From Candidatus Bathyarchaeota archaeon (lineage in GTDB: Archaea; Thermoproteota; Bathyarchaeia; Bathyarchaeales; Bathycorpusculaceae): 5,938 nt of DNA. Shown here in pieces: positions 1 through 3,665 of this stretch (position 1 is the stretch's first letter; each line of letters opens with the position of its first letter). The stretch lies in NCBI GenBank assembly GCA_016649625.1, contig JAENXI010000065.1, positions 1 to 5,938 on the forward strand, read 5' to 3'. The notes beneath the pieces were generated by a model, which did no database searches, was not told the origin of the DNA, and saw only the letters and a program-made list of their open reading frames with translations. The translations under genes were made by a program, and so were the position numbers.

Positions 1-413
1 AAATATTTCTGGAGGTATTTTCCTTTGTGCATCTCTAAGACTTCTATGATTTTTTGTTCATCTTTATTTAGAGTTCTTCGAATTGTCTCCATTGCGTTTG
101 GTTTTTTTGAACTCTCATAAGGTCTTATTTGGTTTTTGGTTTGAGTTGTTTTTAGTTCAGGATATACTATAAAATAGATTATTCCTGATACGCTAATGAC
201 TACTACTACAATTAATGTTGCAAATAATACTCCGAAGTAGCCCAGGTATGAGTCGCTTGATTCTCCCATCATTCCTCCTCCCATGTGGTTCCACATTTCT
301 GACATCCAATCTGGATATGAAGAAGGATAAGTGAAAACCATAAACAAGAAAAGAATGATTAAACAAGCTATTGTAGCACCAAAAAGAATGATAAAAAAAT
401 TAGTTTTTCTCAT
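1..413 (-). CDS. Membrane-anchored winged-helix (MarR/DUF7343-like) regulator, N-terminal part
   Basis: The frame opens at ATG 413 and stays open to the left edge, giving 137 residues; the C-terminus lies outside the window. Residues 6-28 form a first hydrophobic helix. Residues 29-58 are a short loop rich in Met, His, Trp and Gly, including WMSEMWNHMGGGMMG (36-50). Residues 59-84 form a second helix. A hydrophilic linker follows, then about 30 residues (MET.RRTLNKDEQKIIEVLE, then HKGKYLQKY) that match the opening of the winged-helix domain of archaeal membrane-tethered transcription regulators, where a LQ-K-x-L segment begins helix 2. By inference both helices cross the membrane with the Met-rich loop outside and the DNA-binding domain in the cytosol. 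That would let the protein sense a metal or redox signal directly, but no ligand is shown by the sequence. The rest of the wing and recognition helix are not visible, so the DNA-binding call depends on the start of the domain only. Confidence 0.72.
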   Translation of the reverse strand, partial: MRKTNFFIILFGATIACLIILFLFMVFTYPSSYPDWMSEMWNHMGGGMMGESSDSYLGYFGVLFATLIVVVVISVSGIIYFIVYPELKTTQTKNQIRPYESSKKPNAMETIRRTLNKDEQKIIEVLEMHKGKYLQKY

Positions 414-433
414 AGATATTCATAGATTCAACC

Positions 434-450
434 TTTAAAGACAAATTTAA
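434..450 (-). promoter_or_regulatory. TATA-like promoter of the membrane winged-helix gene
   Basis: Read on the minus strand, an A/T box (cttaaattt, around 443-451) is centred about 33 bases upstream of the ATG at 413. A second candidate, ctttaaagg, overlaps it at 433-440. An archaeal TATA box acts about 26 bases before the transcription start, which would give a leader of only a few bases. No Shine-Dalgarno motif is seen before the ATG, which fits leaderless or near-leaderless initiation. Confidence 0.4.
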
Positions 451-691
451 GTTTACTGTACAAACCATTTTTGTAGAAGAATATTGTTTCAAATCTGTTT
501 CATTAAAAAAAGAGTTGAGTGAGTGCTAAAAAGCTATTGCTTGTAACAATGTGTTGATGTGTTTCAGGGTAGAGCTCCACAAAGCGTCCTTGCCAAGCAT
601 TATACTGTAAAAGGGTTGGTTAGGTTGAAGAGGATTTATGATAAATCAAACTTGAAAATTCTTAATAATATTAAATAAGAAAAAACGGATA

Positions 692-751
692 TGTTATAGA
701 AAATGAAATTACAACTTCTCATAAATATTAAATAAATTTTGATCTATAACA
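692..751. repeat. 9-base inverted repeat (tgttataga / tctataaca)
   Basis: The arms at 692-700 and 743-751 are perfect reverse complements separated by 42 bases. The loop is too long for a strong terminator hairpin. It lies downstream of the convergent-facing nitroreductase stop and upstream of nothing recognisable. A decayed element or a pair of binding half-sites is possible, but in such A+T-rich sequence chance is a serious alternative. Confidence 0.25.
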
Positions 752-850
752 GTAGCTCTAATCATGAAAAATGAAGCTGTCAAACCACTTCTACTTTTAC
801 GCGCAGAATAAGCAGTTTAGAAAATCAGATTATTCATTATATCTCGGTAG

Positions 851-1345
851 TTAGAAACTGTTGAAACTAAACATTTTCTCAAAAGGTTTTTTCTTTCTTT
901 GTTTTGGCTGTTCGGAAGGATACCCAAAGGTTAGTAGTGCAACAACTTTCCATTTATCTGGAATTTTTAGCAGTTCTTTAACTTTTTTTTCGTTAAAAGA
1001 ACCTATCCAACATGAACCAACTCCTAAAGCCCATGCGGCAATAACCATGTTTTGCATGGCAATTGTAGTGTCAACAACTGCCCATTTTCCAGTCAACAGA
1101 GCTTTAACGTCTGCACATCCAACAATAACAATAGTAGAATCTTTTAGGAAACGGCTGAAGGTTTCGGATAAGTTCTTTTTTATGTCTTGCTCTTTTAAAA
1201 TGATGAAACGAATAGGTTGCTTGTTAGCTGCTGAAGGAGCGTTTTGTCCCGCTTCAAAAATTTGATTTAAGACTTCTTCAGGTATCTCTTTTTTCTCGTA
1301 TTTTCTAATGCTTCTTCTACTTAGAATAAGATCAATTAATGACAT
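851..1345 (-). CDS. Nitroreductase family protein (FMN-dependent)
   Basis: A 164-residue protein of the small single-domain nitroreductase family. These enzymes bind FMN at a homodimer interface and use NAD(P)H to reduce nitro compounds, quinones, flavins or other acceptors; the natural substrate cannot be told from sequence. Family signatures are in order: SRRSIRKY (9-16), whose arginines contact the FMN phosphate; NAPSAANKQP (35-44); VDTTIAMQNMVIAA (91-104); GVGSCWIGSFN (108-118); and the C-terminal LTFGYPSEQPKQRKKKPFEK (138-157), with the GYP and basic tail typical of the group. Length is normal for the compact subfamily. A TTG three codons upstream (1354) would extend the frame by MKF, but the ATG at 1345 puts the conserved 'ILSRRSIRKY' at its usual distance from the start, so ATG is preferred. 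It appears to be monocistronic, with a TATA-like motif at 1377-1388. Confidence 0.93.
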   Translation of the reverse strand: MSLIDLILSRRSIRKYEKKEIPEEVLNQIFEAGQNAPSAANKQPIRFIILKEQDIKKNLSETFSRFLKDSTIVIVGCADVKALLTGKWAVVDTTIAMQNMVIAAWALGVGSCWIGSFNEKKVKELLKIPDKWKVVALLTFGYPSEQPKQRKKKPFEKMFSFNSF

Positions 1346-1376
1346 AAACTTCAATACTAAACAAAAAAGTTGCTTG

Positions 1377-1388
1377 TAATATCTTTTA
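1377..1388 (-). promoter_or_regulatory. BRE/TATA-like promoter of the nitroreductase gene
   Basis: On the minus strand this reads TAAAAGATATTA, with an AAAAG stretch resembling a BRE followed by an A/T box. It ends 31 bases before the ATG at 1345, which predicts a transcription start near 1355 and a leader of about 10 bases. The same 12 bases recur upstream of the small membrane protein gene at 1688-1699. Confidence 0.45.
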
Positions 1389-1458
1389 TGTTCAAAGTAG
1401 GATTCAATAGAAAATCTAGTTCAAAAGAATATTTGATATTATTATGATTAAATGAAAT

Positions 1459-1662
1459 CTAGAGTAAATTATTTTCTAAATTTATAACGAAGTAACCTAA
1501 CAACATCATTAACAAACTGATACATACTCCACTTATTAATGAAATAAGAATGGATTTTAAGCTAAAGCTATGTCTGAAGCTCAAAAGATATTTTTTGACG
1601 TTTTTCGGTAAATCTCCCATTAGTTTTTGTATGGTACTGCTCACTTCGTTCTTTTTTAACAT
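1459..1662 (-). CDS. Small single-TM membrane protein, function unknown
   Basis: A 67-residue protein that I do not recognise. The N-terminal half (1-36) is basic and amphipathic, with KLMGDLPKNVKKYLL at 13-27. It is followed by one strong hydrophobic helix at about 38-60 and a short acidic tail, NLENNLL. The charge pattern predicts N-terminus in the cytosol and C-terminus outside. A TTG three codons upstream (1671) is also in frame, but the ATG at 1662 lies 25 bases after a 12-base promoter-like motif that is identical to the one in front of the neighbouring nitroreductase gene. This would give a leaderless or 3-base-leader transcript. That promoter and the clean TM topology argue for a real gene. 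Against it are the short length, lack of a Shine-Dalgarno site and lack of a known family. Confidence 0.5.
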   Translation of the reverse strand: MLKKNEVSSTIQKLMGDLPKNVKKYLLSFRHSFSLKSILISLISGVCISLLMMLLGYFVINLENNLL

Positions 1663-1687
1663 TAAAAGCAAATAATTGGAGATTTAA

Positions 1688-1699
1688 TAATATCTTTTA
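1688..1699 (-). promoter_or_regulatory. BRE/TATA-like promoter of the small membrane protein gene
   Basis: The minus strand reads TAAAAGATATTA, identical over 12 bases to the motif upstream of the nitroreductase. It ends 25 bases before ATG 1662, the spacing expected of a TATA box in front of a leaderless transcript. Confidence 0.42.
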
Positions 1700-1850
1700 C
1701 GGAATTATATTCTATAACTAAGTTCTTCCCAAATCTTGTTTGAAAATGTTGAAAAAAATGCGGCTAACAAATTAGAAATAGTACTTCTTTGAACTTTGTT
1801 TCTGGAATAACTTCTGTGATTAATAATTCAAGTGGGGTTATGAGGTAATT

Positions 1851-1898
1851 ATGAAAATAACTACTATGAGCGTTATTATGCTAAAAATGGTGCTCTAA
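1851..1898 (+). CDS. Possible 15-codon leader peptide or gene remnant
   Basis: ATG 1851 opens a frame of 15 codons, MKITTMSVIMLKMVL, ending in TAA. A GAGGT sequence at 1843-1847 stands three bases before the start, a fair match to an archaeal Shine-Dalgarno site. The peptide is hydrophobic and Met-rich. Downstream, a +1 frame continues open for about 22 codons, so it may be the start of a frameshifted, decayed gene instead. The evidence is only the start-site context and is weak. Confidence 0.15.
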   Translation: MKITTMSVIMLKMVL

Positions 1899-1969
1899 TT
1901 CTTCTCATATCTTAACCATCGTATTCTTTAGGCTAAATAATTTTTTTCAAAGGATTTAAACACATAAGG

Positions 1970-1997
1970 AATTAGTTGATGCAATGAAAAACTAATT
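1970..1997. repeat. Perfect 8-base inverted repeat with 12-base loop
   Basis: The arms AATTAGTT (1970-1977) and AACTAATT (1990-1997) are exact reverse complements with a 12-base loop, about 80 bases upstream of the flavodoxin start. It is directly downstream of an A/T box (ggatttaaac). It could be an operator for the flavodoxin promoter or an RNA hairpin in a long leader. A rho-independent-type terminator is unlikely because no T-run follows. Confidence 0.3.
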
Positions 1998-2020
1998 AAT
2001 ACAAAGCCATAAGCGAATAG

Positions 2021-2075
2021 TTTTAAGATGGTACTTTATTAGCTAAAGAAACGCTTTAAAATTTAGAAGTGAGAT
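2021..2075 (+). promoter_or_regulatory. Promoter and ribosome binding site of the flavodoxin gene
   Basis: A TTTTAAG box at 2021-2027 would place transcription start near 2050, giving a leader of about 30 bases. That leader contains GAAGTGAG (2066-2073), an imperfect match to the archaeal GGAGGTGA consensus, five bases before ATG 2079. A second A/T box, ctttaaaat (2054-2062), is too near the start to be used with the Shine-Dalgarno site. Confidence 0.4.
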
Positions 2076-2078
2076 AGA

Positions 2079-2564
2079 ATGACAATATTGGTTGCTTATT
2101 ATTCTAAAACTGGAAATACAAAGTTTGCAGCTGAAAAAATTGCCGGTTTTTTGCATGCTGAGTTATGCGAGATATGGGATAAGAAGAACCGAAAAGGTAT
2201 ATGGGGTTTTATAAACGGTAGTCTGGATGCAAGAAGAGAAAAAATCACAGAAATAGAAGCTTCTCAATCTGCTGAAAACTATGAACTTGTGATTGCTGGT
2301 TCACCTGTTTGGTTTGGCAAAATGGCTCCTGCAACAAGAACTTTTCTTCTGCAAAATGATTCTTCTAGCAGAAAAGTAGCTTTCTTTTTAACGTCAGGTA
2401 GTAGCGATTCAGAAAAAGCGATGGGTAACATGAAAAAATCTGTTGATGAATCATTTCATATAAAAGAAATTGAAGGACTCACTGTTTCCAAAGCTCTTGA
2501 ACAAAAAGAGGAAACAACTGAACAAATAGAAGAATGGTGTAAAAAACTCCAAGCTTTGCTTTAA
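2079..2564 (+). CDS. Flavodoxin family protein
   Basis: A 161-residue single-domain flavodoxin-fold protein, a low-potential one- or two-electron carrier that binds FMN non-covalently in the cytosol. The N-terminus MTILVAYYSKTGNT has beta-1 followed by the phosphate-binding loop (S9-K-T-G-N-T14). The 70s segment, ELVIAGSPVWFGKMAPATRTFL (split around G74-S-P-V-W-F79), is the second FMN loop, with W78 placed to stack on the isoalloxazine. KVAFFLTSGSSD (99-110) is the next strand with the third flavin loop. The remaining helix, rich in Glu and Lys, closes the domain. Length matches flavodoxin-like proteins of archaea and Firmicutes rather than the shorter classic clostridial type. Its redox partner is not shown. 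The next small ORF begins 34 bases after its stop, so it could share a transcript with the cluster downstream. Confidence 0.92.
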   Translation: MTILVAYYSKTGNTKFAAEKIAGFLHAELCEIWDKKNRKGIWGFINGSLDARREKITEIEASQSAENYELVIAGSPVWFGKMAPATRTFLLQNDSSSRKVAFFLTSGSSDSEKAMGNMKKSVDESFHIKEIEGLTVSKALEQKEETTEQIEEWCKKLQALL

Positions 2565-2598
2565 CTATTTATTTTTAGGCCTTAAGTATAGCTCTTCG

Positions 2599-2697
2599 AT
2601 GATGACTAAAACCTCTGAGTATAACCTAAAAGTTTATGAGCGTGTTTTAGTCGAGAACGCTAAAGGTGATATAGCATGGTTGATACTTCAACAATAG
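2599..2697 (+). CDS. Possible 32-residue ORF overlapping the next small gene
   Basis: ATG 2599 (or 2602) opens a hydrophilic frame of 32 codons containing NLKVYERVLVENAKGDIAWL (9-28). It overlaps the following small membrane ORF by 22 bases in another frame, and the codons AAA-GGT-GAT in it form that gene's Shine-Dalgarno site. A T/A-rich stretch (atttattttta, 2566-2576) is centred about 27 bases upstream, fitting a TATA box and a leaderless message; the same stretch could instead be the oligo-T terminator of the flavodoxin. The composition is protein-like and the overlap suggests translational coupling. The length is too small to be sure, and a truncated remnant is possible. Confidence 0.35.
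   Translation: MMTKTSEYNLKVYERVLVENAKGDIAWLILQQ
2665..2670 (+). promoter_or_regulatory. Shine-Dalgarno site GGTGAT
   Basis: GGTGAT is an exact match to the archaeal 16S complementary core and stands five bases before ATG 2676. It is the best ribosome binding site in the window and is the main reason to accept the 39-codon frame as a gene. Confidence 0.65.
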
Positions 2698-2795
2698 TCC
2701 TAATTTGCTTAGGAGGCATCTCACTAACTGTTTCCTTCGCAGAATACTTGTATTCCCACAAAAAAACGATAATAAAAGAAAATACTTTAAGCTAA
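2676..2795 (+). CDS. Small single-TM membrane protein (39 residues)
   Basis: I do not recognise this family. The start at ATG 2676 follows a perfect GGTGAT site. Residues 5-26 (STIVLICLGGISLTVSFAEY, then LY) form one hydrophobic helix. The C-terminal tail SHKKTIIKENTLS is basic, so the tail should be cytosolic and the N-terminus outside. Its stop is followed 17 bases later by the TTG start of another small membrane ORF, and its start overlaps a preceding small ORF. The arrangement is operon-like. Small proteins of this kind are often subunits or regulators of larger membrane complexes, but nothing here names a partner. Confidence 0.6.
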   Translation: MVDTSTIVLICLGGISLTVSFAEYLYSHKKTIIKENTLS

Positions 2796-2812
2796 ATGAT
2801 AGGTAAAATAAA

Positions 2813-2986
2813 TTGAAAAGAAATCTTTTTATTTTTTCCTTTGTTCTCTCCATTTTGGGAATTTATCTCATATTTGCAACTTTCAACCCTTTGGGTTTTG
2901 CTTTGGATGGAATAGGCTTCATAGTTTCTATTTACGCGGTATACCCAAACAAAGAAAGCCACAGCTATGCCAAAGAAACAGAATAA
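2813..2986 (+). CDS. Small two-TM membrane protein (57 residues), TTG start
   Basis: I do not recognise this family. The frame opens at TTG 2813, the only possible start because an in-frame stop lies at 2804-2806. AGGT at 2801-2804 provides a weak Shine-Dalgarno site eight bases before. After a basic MKRN, residues 4-23 form one helix; NPLG (25-28) makes a turn, and residues 28-44 form a second helix, FALDGIGFIVSIYAVY. The tail, PNKESHSYAKETE, is hydrophilic and should be cytosolic with the N-terminus. The hydrophobicity pattern and hairpin layout are too orderly for random A+T-rich sequence. The reverse strand carries a longer open frame that is judged a shadow. It may be co-transcribed with the 39-residue gene 17 bases upstream. 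Confidence 0.6.
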   Translation: MKRNLFIFSFVLSILGIYLIFATFNPLGFALDGIGFIVSIYAVYPNKESHSYAKETE

Positions 2987-3113
2987 AAGAAACGTCTTTC
3001 AGCGAAATTATAGGTGTGGATGCTTAAAAAAAATACTGCAAATTAAGCCAACCTAAAAAAGCAAAATCACCCAAAGATCCTTTTGGCCTTTAATCCTTTC
3101 ATTACACAATTAT

Positions 3114-3122
3114 TTTTTATAG
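3114..3122 (+). promoter_or_regulatory. TATA box of the MgtC-like gene
   Basis: tttttatag is centred about 26 bases before ATG 3144, so transcription is predicted to start at or next to the A of the start codon. No Shine-Dalgarno site is seen, which agrees with a leaderless message. Confidence 0.5.
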
Positions 3123-3143
3123 TCTTATTGTGTTGAGTTAATT

Positions 3144-3557
3144 ATGGAAACTGTAGTTACTTTTGAAATTTTTCTTGGGTTAATATTAGCTTCTGTTTTA
3201 GGTGCTATTGTAGGTATAGAACGAGAAATAACGTTTAAACCTGCAGGTTTACGCACTCATATGCTTGTTTCTTTAGGATCTTGTCTTTTCACAGTTATTT
3301 CGGTTGGATTTGATTTTGATCCCGCTCGAATAGCTTCAGGAATAGTAGCAGGCATTGGATTTATCGGAGCTGGAGCTATATGGGCTGAAAAAGATAAAAT
3401 CAGAGGAATTACAACTGCTTCGAGTCTATGGGTGACTGCTGCTATTGGTCTTGCGGTTGGTGTTGGTGACTATCCTTTGGCACTTATTGTAACTGGACTT
3501 GTTTTTTTGATACTTTCTTCAAAAATTATATTTAAAAAGCTTGGATTTGAGAAATAA
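3144..3557 (+). CDS. MgtC/SapB family membrane protein, membrane domain only
   Basis: A 137-residue protein covering the conserved N-terminal membrane domain of the MgtC/SapB (YhiD) family. Four hydrophobic segments are seen: about 7-25, 38-55, 64-80 and 92-127, the last long enough for two helices, so four or five crossings are possible. Family motifs are GIEREITFKPAGLRTHMLVS (24-43, with the acidic and Arg residues and the G-L-R-T-H turn), GIVAGIGFIGAGAIW (66-80) and RGITTASSLWVTAAIGLAVG (87-106). Bacterial MgtC proteins are about 215-235 residues because they add a C-terminal cytosolic ACT-like domain, which is absent here; the chain ends in a basic tail (SKIIFKKLGFEK). Bacterial members are linked to low-Mg2+ growth and control of the ATP synthase; the role in archaea is not established. 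It appears to be a single-gene unit with its own TATA box. Confidence 0.93.
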   Translation: METVVTFEIFLGLILASVLGAIVGIEREITFKPAGLRTHMLVSLGSCLFTVISVGFDFDPARIASGIVAGIGFIGAGAIWAEKDKIRGITTASSLWVTAAIGLAVGVGDYPLALIVTGLVFLILSSKIIFKKLGFEK

Positions 3558-3608
3558 TCAATCTTCTTTTCCATGATCAGCTTAAAGCAAAAAGTACATG
3601 AATGCAAT

Positions 3609-3664
3609 ATTATTCAATAATTTAAAATACTTCTGTTTTACATACAATTTCTTGAAAGGAAGGT
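3609..3664 (+). promoter_or_regulatory. Promoter and ribosome binding site of the propeller-glycosyltransferase gene
   Basis: tttaaaata (3621-3629) is a TATA-like box that predicts transcription from about 3651. The short leader carries GGAAGGT (3658-3664) just before ATG 3666. Immediately upstream of and touching the TATA box is a small palindrome, ATTATT-c-AATAAT (3609-3621), which could be an operator or part of the BRE. Confidence 0.5.
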
Positions 3665-3665
3665 A

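Larger units (their letters stand above)
414..850. other. Intergenic region without a supported gene
   Basis: This 437-base spacer separates the start of the minus-strand regulator from the stop of the nitroreductase. No ORF on either strand has both a plausible start and a ribosome binding site. It contains the promoter of the regulator near 434-450 and a stretch (503-619, minus) that reads as 38 stop-free codons with protein-like composition but no good start. It also contains two copies of aatattaaata (near 667-677 and 724-734) and a 9-base inverted repeat (692-700 with 743-751). No tRNA or other RNA gene was recognised. Confidence 0.6.
1663..2078. other. Intergenic region between divergent genes
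   Basis: This 416-base spacer lies between the minus-strand small membrane gene and the plus-strand flavodoxin. It should contain promoters for both. No ORF of credible length is present on either strand. Elements seen are the minus-strand TATA-like motif (1688-1699), a plus-strand GAGGT-led 15-codon ORF (1851-1898), a ggatttaaac A/T box near 1952-1961, an 8-base perfect inverted repeat (1970-1977 with 1990-1997), and a TTTTAAG box near 2021-2027 that could serve the flavodoxin. Confidence 0.6.

Noticed and set aside
526..600. 24-codon minus-strand ORF beginning MLGKDALWSS
   Set aside because: It has an ATG but no ribosome site. The neighbouring frame over the same bases looks more protein-like, and neither is supported.
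541..600. tRNA-like text (gggtagagctccac)
   Set aside because: It resembles a D-arm, but there is no anticodon arm, T-loop (GTTCRAAT) or acceptor pairing at the needed distances on either strand.
764..811. 15-codon plus-strand ORF MKNEAVKPLLLLRAE
   Set aside because: The peptide looks like an authentic N-terminus, but there is no Shine-Dalgarno site and no continuation in other frames.
861..1265. 134-codon plus-strand open frame
   Set aside because: It lies wholly inside and antisense to the nitroreductase, whose motifs are clear. Its translation shows no domain and it has no promoter or ribosome site.
2565..2578. Oligo-T terminator after the flavodoxin
   Set aside because: The run is interrupted (tatttattttta) and has no hairpin. 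Its spacing to ATG 2599 fits a TATA box at least as well, so it was not listed as a terminator.
2647..2853. 68-codon minus-strand open frame
   Set aside because: It is antisense to two small plus-strand membrane ORFs that have better start signals, including the GGTGAT site. Its translation, rich in Phe, Leu and Ser, is what the complement of TM codons gives.
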